Shown: one piece after another, positions 9,905 to 19,522 of the stretch
How the letters are laid out: each line of letters starts with the position of its first letter
How positions within the stretch are numbered: the stretch's first letter is position 1
Assembly: GCA_014239655.1 (NCBI GenBank)
Contig: JAAZYM010000061.1
Location: forward strand, 1 to 32,100
From: Flavobacteriales bacterium
GTDB lineage: Bacteria > Bacteroidota > Bacteroidia > Flavobacteriales > BACL11
Length of the DNA: 32,100 bases
Direction of reading: 5' to 3'
Translations under genes and position numbers: made by a program
The notes under the pieces: generated by a model
The model's database searches: none
What the model saw: the letters and a program-made list of their open reading frames with translations, nothing else
Told to the model about the DNA's origin: nothing

Positions 9905-9923
9905 TATATAACTAAGTTAAGAT

Positions 9924-11303
9924 ATGACATTAATCAAATCAATATCAGGAATTAGAGGAACAATAGGGGGTAGATCTGGTGATGCATTAACTCCTTTGGA
10001 TATTGTTCGTTTTACTTCATCTTATGCAAGATTTATATCTAGTAAGGGACTTGATTCTAATGTTATAGTTATTGGAAGGGATGCTAGGATTTCTGGGAAG
10101 ATGTTATTAAATATTGTCTCGGGCACTTTAATCGGTTGTGGTTTTGATGTTTTAGATATAGGTCTATCTACTACTCCTACTGTAGAGGTTACAGTTCAAA
10201 AGGAATCAGCTGCTGGAGGCATCATATTGACTGCTAGTCATAATCCTAAACAATGGAATGCATTAAAACTTTTAAATAGTAAGGGTGAATTTATTTCCGC
10301 TGATGATGGCAAGATTATTTTAGATTTTGCTTCTTCAGATGATTTTATATTTTCTGATATTAGTGAGATTGGATCATATAATTTTGATGATTCATTTAAT
10401 GAAAAACATATAGATGCTGTTTTAGCATTAGACTTAGTAGATGTTGATTTAATTAGATCTAAAAAATTTAAGATAGTTTTAGACGCAGTCAATTCAACTG
10501 GTGGAATTGTGATACCAAGACTTTTAGAAAGATTAGGTGTTGATTGCATAAAGTTATTTTGTGATCCGACGGGAGATTTTCCACATAATCCTGAGCCACT
10601 TCCAGAGAATTTAGGTCAGATATCAGATATGGTGATTGATTTAAATGCTGATTTAGGCATTGTAGTTGATCCAGATGTTGATCGTCTTGCCTTGATTTGT
10701 GAAGATGGTTCAATGTTTGGTGAAGAATATACCCTTGTTTCAGTGGCTGATTATGTTTTATCAAAGAAATCTGGAAATACAGTTTCTAATTTATCGTCTA
10801 CAAGAGCATTATCAGATATAACAAAGAAACATCAGGGTAAATATTTTGCATCTGCTGTTGGGGAAGTTAATGTTGTTGAGAAAATGAAAAAATATAATGC
10901 TGTAATTGGTGGAGAAGGAAATGGAGGTATTATCTATCCTACTCTTCATTATGGAAGAGATGCATTAGTAGGTATTGCTCTTTTTCTAACATATTTGGCT
11001 GAACAAAATATAAGTTGCAAATCATTACGAAATACTTACCCAAATTATTATATGTCAAAAAATAAAATAGACTTAGATCTTTCTGTAGATATTTCTAGAA
11101 TTTTTAACACTATTCAATTAAAATATTCTTCAAATAAATTAAATACTATAGATGGGTTAAAAATTGATTTTGATCAAGGATGGGTGCATCTGAGGAGATC
11201 AAATACTGAGCCAATAATTAGAATTTATTCTGAAAGTACTAGTCAAGATAAAGCTGAAGAGCTTTCTCAGGATTTTATTAACCAAATTAAAGAAATACTA
11301 TAA
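9924..11303 (+). CDS. glmM: Phosphoglucosamine mutase / phosphohexomutase
   Basis: Active-site serine loop TASHNPKQWNALK, DPDVDRLALI metal loop, GGEGNGGIIYPTLHYGRDA sugar loop, RRSNTEPIIRIYSES phosphate loop. Confidence 0.92.
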   Translation: MTLIKSISGIRGTIGGRSGDALTPLDIVRFTSSYARFISSKGLDSNVIVIGRDARISGKMLLNIVSGTLIGCGFDVLDIGLSTTPTVEVTVQKESAAGGIILTASHNPKQWNALKLLNSKGEFISADDGKIILDFASSDDFIFSDISEIGSYNFDDSFNEKHIDAVLALDLVDVDLIRSKKFKIVLDAVNSTGGIVIPRLLERLGVDCIKLFCDPTGDFPHNPEPLPENLGQISDMVIDLNADLGIVVDPDVDRLALICEDGSMFGEEYTLVSVADYVLSKKSGNTVSNLSSTRALSDITKKHQGKYFASAVGEVNVVEKMKKYNAVIGGEGNGGIIYPTLHYGRDALVGIALFLTYLAEQNISCKSLRNTYPNYYMSKNKIDLDLSVDISRIFNTIQLKYSSNKLNTIDGLKIDFDQGWVHLRRSNTEPIIRIYSESTSQDKAEELSQDFINQIKEIL

Positions 11304-12433
11304 TGCGTGTATATTTAGATAATGCAGCTACAACTCCTATTGCCTCAGAGGTTGTAGATTTAATGTCAGAGATAATGAAATCTGATTATGCAAATCCTTC
11401 TTCTATTCATCATGGTGGTAGAAGGTCAAGAATAATTATTGAGACATCAAGGAAAACAGTCGCTAATTTATTAAATACTTCCCCAGGTAATATTTTCTTT
11501 ACATCTGGAGGAACGGAAGCTGATAATATGGCTATTAGGTGTGGAATATTAGATAATAATATTACTCATGCAGTAACATCTTTAATTTCTCATAAAGCTG
11601 TTTTGTATCCATTAGAAGAATTAAAGGATAAGAAGAAAATTTCATTGTCGTATGTCAAGCTTGATGAAACGGGCAGGATAGATCTTAATAATTTAGAGGA
11701 AATCCTTAAAAGTAATGAAAGAACGTTTGTCTCTATTATGCATGCAAATAATGAGATTGGAACAATACAGCCAATTCAGGAAATAGGTTTTTTATGTAAA
11801 AAATATGATGCTATTTTTCATTAAGATACTATACAAACGATGGCTCATTATCCTATTGATTTACAAGAATTAGATGTTGATTTTATTACAGGGTCTGCTC
11901 ATAAATTCCATGGTCCAAAGGGCGTAGGTTTTATTTATATTAATGATAGTGTTACAATATGTCCTCTTATTTCAGGAGGTAGTCAAGAGAGAAATATGAG
12001 AGCAGGCACAGAAAATGTTCATTCAATTGCGGGTCTTGCCAAAGCTATGGAATTGTCATATTCATGTATGGAGAAGGATAAAGAATATATTTTGGGCCTA
12101 AAAATATATATGATTGATAAACTTAGAAAAAACATCAAGGATGTTAGCTTTAATGCAGGTTGTGCTGATCTTGAAAATAGTTTATTTAAGATTCTTAGTG
12201 TTAGTTTTCCTAAAACATCTTCTTCTGAGATGTTATTGTTTAGTCTTGATATAATGGGAATCTCTTGTTCTGGAGGAAGCGCATGTTCTGCAGGAAATAT
12301 GTCAGGATCACATGTTCTTGATGTAGTTTGTAAAGATCATAAAAGAACAGGTGTTAGATTTTCTTTTAGTAAGTATAATACAAAGAAAGAGATTGACTAT
12401 ACAATAAATAAGCTTAAAGAAATTTTTAATTAG
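11303..12433 (+). pseudogene. Cysteine desulfurase (NifS/IscS-like), interrupted by a single in-frame TAA at 11822-11824; pseudogene, sequence error or recoding unresolved
   Basis: Fragment 1 YLDNAATTPIASEV...GGTEADNMAIR...HANNEIGTIQPIQEIG...AIFH; then TAA; then DTIQTMAHYPIDLQELDVDFITGSAHKFHGPKGVGFIY (PLP lysine) ...GGSACSAGNMSGSH (catalytic Cys) in the same frame. Confidence 0.9.
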
Positions 12434-13859
12434 ATTTTTTTATTTTAATTTGGAGATATCCATAAAGGATTGTCATAATAGGACTTATTAAGTTAAAGAA
12501 ACAGTATGGTAAATAGTTTAATGTAGCCACTCCAAGAACAGCAGATTGTGCAGCTCCGCAGGTATTCCATGGGATTAAAACTGAAGTTACAGTACCACTA
12601 TCTTCTAATGTCCTACTTAGATTTTCAGGAGCTAATCCTTTATCTTTATAATTTTCTTCAAACATTCTTCCTGGAACAACAATACTAAGATATTGATCAG
12701 ATGTTGTTAGATTAAAGAATATACAAGTTGCAGATGTTGTTGCAATTAGTGAGCCAGGTTTTTGAGCGTAGGATATAATAGGGTCGCTTATTCTTTTTAA
12801 TAGCCCTCCCTCTTGCATAGCACCACCAAAGCTCATAGCACAGATTACAAGCCAAACAGTACTTAGCATTCCTTTCATTCCGCTACTTGTTAAAAGATTA
12901 TTTATTAACTCATGTTCTGTATTAATTGAAATATCACTTGCCATTGCATTTATAATTGCTTTATAGTATGTTTCAATATTTAATAATGATGTTTGGCTTA
13001 TTTCAGAAATAATTTGAGGTTGATAGATAATTGCAAATATTCCACCTAATAATGTGCCTGCTAATAATGAAGGGATTGCTGGTGTTTTTTTAATAATCAA
13101 TATAACAACGAATAGAGGAACAATAAATAACCATAGATTAATATTAAATTTTGTATCTAAGGCTGATAATAGTAAATTAATGTTTTGTTCACTTGAGGTT
13201 TCTATAGATAGGCCAATTATAAAAAAGATAATTAATGTAATTATAAAAGTAGGTATGGTTGTATACATCATATACCTTATATGAATAAAAAGATCTGTTC
13301 CTGACATAGCAGCAGCAAGATTTGTAGTGTCTGATAGAGGAGACATCTTGTCACCAAAATATGCTCCAGAAATAATTGATCCTGCTACCAAACCATGAGA
13401 TATTCCTAATACATCTCCAATCCCAATTAGTGCAATTCCAATTGTCGCAATTGTTGACCAAGAACTTCCTGAGGCTAAAGAAACAATGGCACATATTATA
13501 CAAGAGGCAAAGAGAAAAATTTCAGGATTAAGAATCTGTAACCCATAATATATCATTGCAGGTACTATACCACTAATTAACCATGTCCCAGTTAGGGAGC
13601 CAATTAGTAGAAGAATAATAATAGCTGTAGATGTTGAGCTAATACTACGGCTAATTGCATTTAGAATTTTTGTCCATTTCTTGCCATTTAAGAGGCTAAT
13701 TATGATAGCAACTGTAGCTGCAAGTAGTAAAGCTATTTGATTGGGACCAGCTAGAGATTCATCTCCATAAATATAAACATTTGATGCAAGAAGGATTATT
13801 AAAATTAATAATGGAAGTAAAGCTATTAGGAATGGTATTTCTTTATTTATTTTAATAAT
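12426..13859 (-). CDS. nhaC: Na+/H+ antiporter NhaC; true start uncertain (no ATG/GTG/TTG in the N-terminal extension; candidate ATT at 13857-13859)
   Basis: GISHGLVAGSIISGAYFGDKMSPLSDTTNLAAAMSG signature. Manual translation upstream of the predicted ATG (13554-13556) gives in-frame IIKINKEIPFLIALLPLLILIILLASNVYIYGDESLAGPNQIALLLAATVAIIISLLNGKKWTKILNAISRSISSTSTAIIILLLIGSLTGTWLISGIVPA, a typical NhaC N-terminus. Confidence 0.88.
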   Translation of the reverse strand: MIKINKEIPFLIALLPLLILIILLASNVYIYGDESLAGPNQIALLLAATVAIIISLLNGKKWTKILNAISRSISSTSTAIIILLLIGSLTGTWLISGIVPAMIYYGLQILNPEIFLFASCIICAIVSLASGSSWSTIATIGIALIGIGDVLGISHGLVAGSIISGAYFGDKMSPLSDTTNLAAAMSGTDLFIHIRYMMYTTIPTFIITLIIFFIIGLSIETSSEQNINLLLSALDTKFNINLWLFIVPLFVVILIIKKTPAIPSLLAGTLLGGIFAIIYQPQIISEISQTSLLNIETYYKAIINAMASDISINTEHELINNLLTSSGMKGMLSTVWLVICAMSFGGAMQEGGLLKRISDPIISYAQKPGSLIATTSATCIFFNLTTSDQYLSIVVPGRMFEENYKDKGLAPENLSRTLEDSGTVTSVLIPWNTCGAAQSAVLGVATLNYLPYCFFNLISPIMTILYGYLQIKIKKSN

Positions 13860-13878
13860 TAGATTATTTTAATAAGTT

Positions 13879-16302
13879 TTAAGATTTTTTGTCTTCTTCG
13901 TAATAACCATAACCACCACCATATCCATATCCATATCCATATCCATATCCATATCCGTATCCATAGCCATAACCACTCATATTATTTTTATAGTCATTAA
14001 TTATAATGTGTATATTTTCTATTTGTTTGTTATTGTATAAAGAATTAACAACTGATAATGCTTGATGTTTTGTATAGTTGTGTCTTACTACGTATAAATT
14101 TATGTCTGCATTTCTCATAAGTATTACCCCATCAGTAACTAATCCAATAGGAGGAGTATCAATTATGATATAATCATATTTTTGATTTAATTCTTTTATT
14201 AAATCCTTCATTTTATTGCTATCTAGTAATTCTGCTGGATTTGGAGGGGTTGGTCCTGAGAAAATTATATCAAGAGAATCTACTTCTGTTTTATTAATTA
14301 TTCCTTCTAAATTTGATTTGTTTATTAGATAGTTGCTTAGGCCATGTTTGTTTTCTGATTTAAATTCTAATTCTAATTTAGGTTTTCTTAGATCCGCTCC
14401 AATCAAGATTGTTTTATGACCAGATAAGGCAAAAATTGATGCTAAATTCATAGAACAAAATGTTTTTCCTTCTCCACCAATTGAAGAGCTAACAGTAATT
14501 ATTTTTCTCTCTTTTTCTACAGCTAAATACTGAAGATTTGTTCTAATTGATCTAAATGATTCAGAGATAACTGACTTTGAGTTTTTTGGTACAATTAGAC
14601 TTGTTATTTTATCACTATGACCTATTAATCCTAGTATAGGAATATTTGAATGAACTTGTAGGTCTTTTTTACTTCTAATTGTATTATTGAAGAACTCTCT
14701 TAGAGATATATATATAATTGGAATTAGTATTCCAAATAGAAGACATAAGAAATAAGTAACTGAGGTTCTTGGGCTAATTGGTATTTCGCTTTCCAATCTG
14801 GCATAATCTATGACTTTATGATCGGATTCTGTTCCGGCCTTTGCAAGTGATGCTTCATATTTTTTATTTTGCAGATAAACCGATGTTTGTTCATTATACA
14901 GATACTCTCTTTTAAGAACAATATATTCTTTTTGATATTTAGGTAATGCATTAATACTATTATTGAAATTAATCTGTCTTTCTAATAAATCCTCCTCATA
15001 TATGCTTGCTGTTGCTAAAAGATTATTTAAGTTTTCTGTTATTGCTTCTTGAGTATGTTTTATTTGTGATTGTATAGAAATATATGTAGGATTCTTCTGT
15101 GTTGTTGTTAGTTCAAGATCTTTCTTTCTAGCTGATAGCTGAAGCAATTGGTTAATTAAAGTGTTTAATTCTGGGTTTGTTATTCCCATTGATGTAGGAG
15201 ATACAATATTACTTGTTTCTTTATTTGCATTAAGATAATTTAATAATGATCTATAGTATTTCATGTTAACTGATTGTTCAGCTAATAGATTATCAATTTT
15301 TTGTTTTTGAAAGAAAGTTCCATACTCTTCCTCAATATTTTCAATATTTGGATGTTTTCTCTTAAATCTTTCAATATTGTTTTCTATTATAAGTAGTGAG
15401 TCTTTTATTATACTAAGTTGTTTATCAATAAATTCTATGGTATTAATTGCCATATTATTTTTGTCATTTAATCCATTATTTATATATTGCTCTGTAAGTT
15501 TATTTAAGAAATTAATGCTTTTCCCTGGGTTCTCACCATTAATTTTTAATTTTAATACAGATGTTTCTTTATTTATCGGATTAATTGATACTGCGTCTAT
15601 ATAGCTCCCAACTAATTTGGATCTTTGATGAAATCTAAATGAGAATTCTTTATCTTTTTCTAAGATACTGTTAATGTTAAATGATTTTGACTTCTTTATT
15701 TTAAATGAAAAATATTCAGTTTTAATTTGTTGGTTAAATAGAAAATTATCATTGATATCAATATTTACATTTATATTTTTATTTAATCTATCTTTTTTAA
15801 TGTTATATGTGTGTTGATCATCAATAGAACATGTTAGTTTAAATGATTTTTCATCAATGATTTGTATTCTAAATTCGTCACTAGTTATTTGTTGATGATT
15901 AGAATCAATTTGGATTATAAATGGCGTGTTTTGAAACAGCTCATTACTTTGTAGAAAACCATGCTGGTAGTAGGATACGCCTAATGATAAATCATTTATT
16001 ACCTGATTAATTAATGAGAATGATTTTAACACAACTATTTCATTATTAATATTTGTTTTACCACTAAATAGCTCCATCCCTTCTAGAATATTTTCTGCTC
16101 CAAGTTGTGTGTTATTATCATCTCTAATTAGGATTGTACTTGAAACTCCATAAATTGGTGTTGTATATCTATTATAGGCAATTGCAATAAGACTAAAAAC
16201 AAATATTGATATAAGAAAATAATACCAATGACTATAATATCTAAAGAATAGATTTTTTATATCTATTTTTTCTTCAATTATTTGATTTTCTTCATTATTC
16301 AT
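13879..16302 (-). CDS. wzc: Polysaccharide biosynthesis tyrosine autokinase (Wzc/BY-kinase fused to Wzz-type chain-length domain)
   Basis: N-terminal Wzz domain with two TMs, coiled coils, C-terminal BY-kinase: VSSSIGGEGKTFCSMNLAS (Walker A), TILIGADLRKPKLE (Walker A'), YDYIIIDTPPIGLVTD (Walker B), Tyr-rich tail. Confidence 0.95.
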   Translation of the reverse strand: MNNEENQIIEEKIDIKNLFFRYYSHWYYFLISIFVFSLIAIAYNRYTTPIYGVSSTILIRDDNNTQLGAENILEGMELFSGKTNINNEIVVLKSFSLINQVINDLSLGVSYYQHGFLQSNELFQNTPFIIQIDSNHQQITSDEFRIQIIDEKSFKLTCSIDDQHTYNIKKDRLNKNINVNIDINDNFLFNQQIKTEYFSFKIKKSKSFNINSILEKDKEFSFRFHQRSKLVGSYIDAVSINPINKETSVLKLKINGENPGKSINFLNKLTEQYINNGLNDKNNMAINTIEFIDKQLSIIKDSLLIIENNIERFKRKHPNIENIEEEYGTFFQKQKIDNLLAEQSVNMKYYRSLLNYLNANKETSNIVSPTSMGITNPELNTLINQLLQLSARKKDLELTTTQKNPTYISIQSQIKHTQEAITENLNNLLATASIYEEDLLERQINFNNSINALPKYQKEYIVLKREYLYNEQTSVYLQNKKYEASLAKAGTESDHKVIDYARLESEIPISPRTSVTYFLCLLFGILIPIIYISLREFFNNTIRSKKDLQVHSNIPILGLIGHSDKITSLIVPKNSKSVISESFRSIRTNLQYLAVEKERKIITVSSSIGGEGKTFCSMNLASIFALSGHKTILIGADLRKPKLELEFKSENKHGLSNYLINKSNLEGIINKTEVDSLDIIFSGPTPPNPAELLDSNKMKDLIKELNQKYDYIIIDTPPIGLVTDGVILMRNADINLYVVRHNYTKHQALSVVNSLYNNKQIENIHIIINDYKNNMSGYGYGYGYGYGYGYGYGYGGGYGYYEEDKKS
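13921..13974 (-). repeat. Hexanucleotide tandem repeat (GGATAT on coding strand), 6 perfect + 3 degenerate copies, encoding the Gly-Tyr tail of Wzc
   Basis: Plus strand: ATATCC x6 (13921-13956) then GTATCC ATAGCC ATAACC; in-frame Gly-Tyr. Confidence 0.95.
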
Positions 16303-16306
16303 TAAA

Positions 16307-17089
16307 TTAGTCTTTTGTGAAATTCATTATTGCATTAAAAAGCACTGCAAATGTTGTTAAGCTAGATAGTAATATTTGAGATTGAGATTTTTTTAAGCCT
16401 TTGAATTTTAGTGGTTGAACGTAGACTAGGTCTTTATTGCTTAGATAATAGAAATTTGAATTTAAAATAGTGCTCTCAGTTAGATCAAAAAAGTATACTT
16501 TCTTTTTGTTATTGTTTGATCTAACTATTTTAACCTTTCTAAGATTTCCATAGTCATTGATATCTCCTGCCATTGCCAGAGCATCAAAAATTGTTAGATT
16601 TTCTTTATAGACTGGAAATGTTCCAGGGTTATTTACCTCTCCTAATACAGTGACTTCAAAGTTTGCAAGCTTAACAATAACAAAAGGGTCAATAATGTAT
16701 TCTTTCGCTATTTCAGTAATTATTTTTTTTGCATCCTCTAGAGTTTGACTCACAATATTAACTGTACCAACATTGGGCAGATCAATTGTTCCTTCTTGGG
16801 TTACAGTAAATCCATTTAGATAGAGGTTGGCTGCCGTTGTTGTTGTATTAGCGTTATTTGTATTGGTTTCTAAATTAAATAATTTGTTTGATTCTTCGTT
16901 ACGACTAATCACTTTTATCATAAGTATATCTCCTATTTCGATACGATGTTTTGGAGGTATTGGAGAAATTCCCCAACCTTCTTTTGTATCACTATTCATG
17001 TATGTTATTTTACTAACTGGAGTACAGTTGAAAAATAACGAGAAAACAACTAGTAATATTAAAAGAAAAAAGGAATTAGATTTATTCAT
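16307..17089 (-). CDS. wza: Polysaccharide export outer-membrane lipoprotein (Wza family)
   Basis: Lipoprotein signal (LLVVFSLFFNC), HRIEIGDILMIKVISRN Poly_export, VTQEGTIDLPNVGTVNI, SLBB-like VLGEVNNPGTFPVYKENLTIFDALAMAGDINDYGNLRKVKIVR. Confidence 0.9.
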   Translation of the reverse strand: MNKSNSFFLLILLVVFSLFFNCTPVSKITYMNSDTKEGWGISPIPPKHRIEIGDILMIKVISRNEESNKLFNLETNTNNANTTTTAANLYLNGFTVTQEGTIDLPNVGTVNIVSQTLEDAKKIITEIAKEYIIDPFVIVKLANFEVTVLGEVNNPGTFPVYKENLTIFDALAMAGDINDYGNLRKVKIVRSNNNKKKVYFFDLTESTILNSNFYYLSNKDLVYVQPLKFKGLKKSQSQILLSSLTTFAVLFNAIMNFTKD

Positions 17090-17121
17090 TAATAATTTTT
17101 TGCAAAGATAAGAAAGTAAAC

Positions 17122-17703
17122 CTAAATAAACTTTTTAAGCTCCTGATATAGCTTAGCAGATGGCAATCCAACTACATTTGTATATGACCCATTAATTTTT
17201 TCTATTCCAATTAATCCAATCCATTCTTGAATTCCATATGAACCTGCTTTATCTGAAGGATCAAATTTCTTTACGTAGTGTGCTATGTCTTTCTTGTCTA
17301 ATTTATTAAAGGAAATTTCTGTAGTCACAGAGAAGGATTTTTCTTTTTTAATTGTACAGATACATACTCCTGTTATGACTTTATGTGTTTTGTTAGATAG
17401 ATTGTTTAAGATTTCTTGAGCTTTTTTATGATTACTAGGTTTTGAAATCAATTTATTTTTTAAAAAAACTAGAGTATCAGCAGTAATTAATATTTCATTT
17501 GCTTTAAGTTTTTCTTTTAAGGAGTGAGCTTTTTTTATTGCTAAAAAGACAGGCGCATCATGATTTTTAATTCCTTTAGGAATAGTTTCATCTATATTTG
17601 ATACTCTTATATCAAAATCAATACCCATCTCTTTAAGAATATCTTTCCTTCTAGGCGATTCCGACCCTAGTATAAAATTATATTGTTTAATTTTTTTCAG
17701 CAA
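17122..17703 (-). CDS. maf: Maf family nucleotide pyrophosphatase
   Basis: FILGSESPRRKDILKEMGIDFDI, ITADTLVFLKNKLISKP, SNKTHKVITGVCI, FDPSDKAGSYGIQEWIGLIGIEKINGSYTNVVGLPSAKLYQEL. Confidence 0.95.
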   Translation of the reverse strand: MLKKIKQYNFILGSESPRRKDILKEMGIDFDIRVSNIDETIPKGIKNHDAPVFLAIKKAHSLKEKLKANEILITADTLVFLKNKLISKPSNHKKAQEILNNLSNKTHKVITGVCICTIKKEKSFSVTTEISFNKLDKKDIAHYVKKFDPSDKAGSYGIQEWIGLIGIEKINGSYTNVVGLPSAKLYQELKKFI

Positions 17704-18675
17704 TTAGTTAATATAATTAAGAGTGAAAAATGCTATAGAAATAATACCTGTAATCATAATAAATTTTGAAATTTTACTTAGAAATGAAAAATCATGCTTA
17801 TTAGTAGCAAAATGGCATTTGATTATAAAGAAAATTATTAATAATTGTAAAAAGACCACATATTGGATTGAATTAATATCAGTTCCCCATATCTGAATCT
17901 TTTGATCATCAGGAAGATTAAATATAGATTGACTTAAGCTATATTGAAAATATTGCCAAATTCCAATCAGAAAGAATGCAATAAAGTTTATGCTGTTAAT
18001 TATCAACTTAGTTTTTTGTAGACCAAGTTTTATAATTACTGTATTTGTATTAGAAAGCCGATCTCCTTCAATATCTTCTACATCTTTTATTATTTCCCTT
18101 GATAATGTCATTAAAAATGAAAACAGAGCATAAATAAGAATGATTTTAAAAATAATTTCAGATGAGTTTTCTATTCTTATTACAGAAATTATATCTAAAA
18201 GCCCAAGATTAATAATAGATAACGCAACAAGCCAGCTAACAATCAGGTTGCCTTTTAAGAATGAGTTTTTTAATTTTTTTGAGTATCTCCATAGAGCAAA
18301 AATGGAGTAAAGAAAGATTAAGCTAAATAATAATTTGTTAATTATATAACAAACGTATGTTATCAATATTAGAGATACTATGTTAAAGAGAATATACCAT
18401 ACTAGTGCAATCTTTGAAGTTATTTTCTTGTTTATTATTCTTTTGTCTTCTTTGTTAATCTTATCTACCTTCTCATCATAGATGTCATTTATAATATATC
18501 CTCCAGCTGTAATTAAAAGTGTGCTTGTAATAAATAAGAAAAAATTAAAATTATTGAGCCCTGGTTGTTCAATAAAATGATTAATTAATAAGAATTTAAT
18601 TAGACATTGTACTAGTACAATGATCATTAGATTAATAGGTCTAATAAGTTTGATAAAATTAATAAGAGTTGTCAT
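17704..18675 (-). CDS. UbiA-family prenyltransferase (geranylgeranylglycerol-phosphate geranylgeranyltransferase-like)
   Basis: Aspartate-rich motifs NDIYDEKVDKINKEDKR and DVEDIEGDRLSNTNT, multiple TM helices. Confidence 0.85.
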   Translation of the reverse strand: MTTLINFIKLIRPINLMIIVLVQCLIKFLLINHFIEQPGLNNFNFFLFITSTLLITAGGYIINDIYDEKVDKINKEDKRIINKKITSKIALVWYILFNIVSLILITYVCYIINKLLFSLIFLYSIFALWRYSKKLKNSFLKGNLIVSWLVALSIINLGLLDIISVIRIENSSEIIFKIILIYALFSFLMTLSREIIKDVEDIEGDRLSNTNTVIIKLGLQKTKLIINSINFIAFFLIGIWQYFQYSLSQSIFNLPDDQKIQIWGTDINSIQYVVFLQLLIIFFIIKCHFATNKHDFSFLSKISKFIMITGIISIAFFTLNYIN

Positions 18676-19423
18676 GAGTTTTACTTATGTTATTGCTTAT
18701 TAATTTATATAGAACCTTAAATTCATCTTGATCGATTGATTTTAGATGTTCTTCAATAATCTTAGTGTCTTTTCTTATTGCAGGTCCTGTCTGTGTCATT
18801 AAAGGATCTGTAGATTCTATTCTTGTAAATGATTCTTTTATTAAGGGTAATAAGAGTTTGTAACTTATATTTTCTTTCTCTAATAGTTGTTTCGCAATCA
18901 CTAGCATATGGTTACTAAAATTACATGCAAATATTGCAGCAATATGAATTTTTTTTCTTTTATATGAATCTGTCTTTTCTATTGTTTTTGATATTGAAGA
19001 AGCAAGTTTTATTAATTCTTTTTCAAACTTCTTATTATTCGCTTCTATAAGGAAAGGAATGTCTTTCATATTTGTCTTGATGTCTTTTTTGAAAGATTGT
19101 AAAGGATATAAAACCCCATAGTCTGGGAGATGCTCTTTAAAGACATTAATGCTTGTGCTGCCAGATGTGTGTACTGTAGGGTTTTTTGGTAATATCTTGA
19201 TAACATTCTTTATTTCATCATCTTTTATAGCAATAATTGTTATGTCTGCTTGTTTAATTTCTTTTGGATTAGAGGTCCATTCAGATTTTATTTTTTTAGC
19301 CAGATTTTTTGCATTAGTTTTATTAGGGCTATAGATTTGATTAATAAGATATCCTTTTTTATTAATATTAAGAGCTAAGTTGGTTGCTAAATTTCCTGAT
19401 CCGACTAAAAGTATTTTCTTCAT
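18659..19423 (-). CDS. Rossmann-like / DUF2520 oxidoreductase-like protein
   Basis: KKILLVGSGNLATNLALNI Rossmann GxGNxA; VHTSGSTSINVFK, GVLYPLQSF, CNFSNHMLVIAKQLL, LTGPAIRKD-like (MTQTGPAIRKDTKIIEEHL) DUF2520 motifs; 17-bp overlap with downstream gene. Confidence 0.88.
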   Translation of the reverse strand: MKKILLVGSGNLATNLALNINKKGYLINQIYSPNKTNAKNLAKKIKSEWTSNPKEIKQADITIIAIKDDEIKNVIKILPKNPTVHTSGSTSINVFKEHLPDYGVLYPLQSFKKDIKTNMKDIPFLIEANNKKFEKELIKLASSISKTIEKTDSYKRKKIHIAAIFACNFSNHMLVIAKQLLEKENISYKLLLPLIKESFTRIESTDPLMTQTGPAIRKDTKIIEEHLKSIDQDEFKVLYKLISNNISKTHDNSY

Positions 19424-19522
19424 TTCTATGAGTTATATATCCAAATTTATTTTAAAGATATATATAAAATTATAAAACAAAATTAGCAAACAAATTGTAA
19501 TTTTACACTTCATAATTTTATA

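Noticed and set aside
10238-10764. Antisense ORFs inside glmM (10238-10549 and 10489-10764, minus strand)
   Set aside because: Fully embedded in a well-supported glmM frame; low-complexity composition that mirrors the sense codons; no recognisable domain.
11822-11824. Selenocysteine or pyrrolysine insertion at the in-frame stops
   Set aside because: Both codons are TAA, not TGA or TAG, and no SECIS-like or PYLIS-like element or dedicated tRNA is visible here.
13921-13974. CRISPR or other spacer-type array at the ATATCC repeat
   Set aside because: Six-bp period with no spacers, in frame within wzc: a coding microsatellite.
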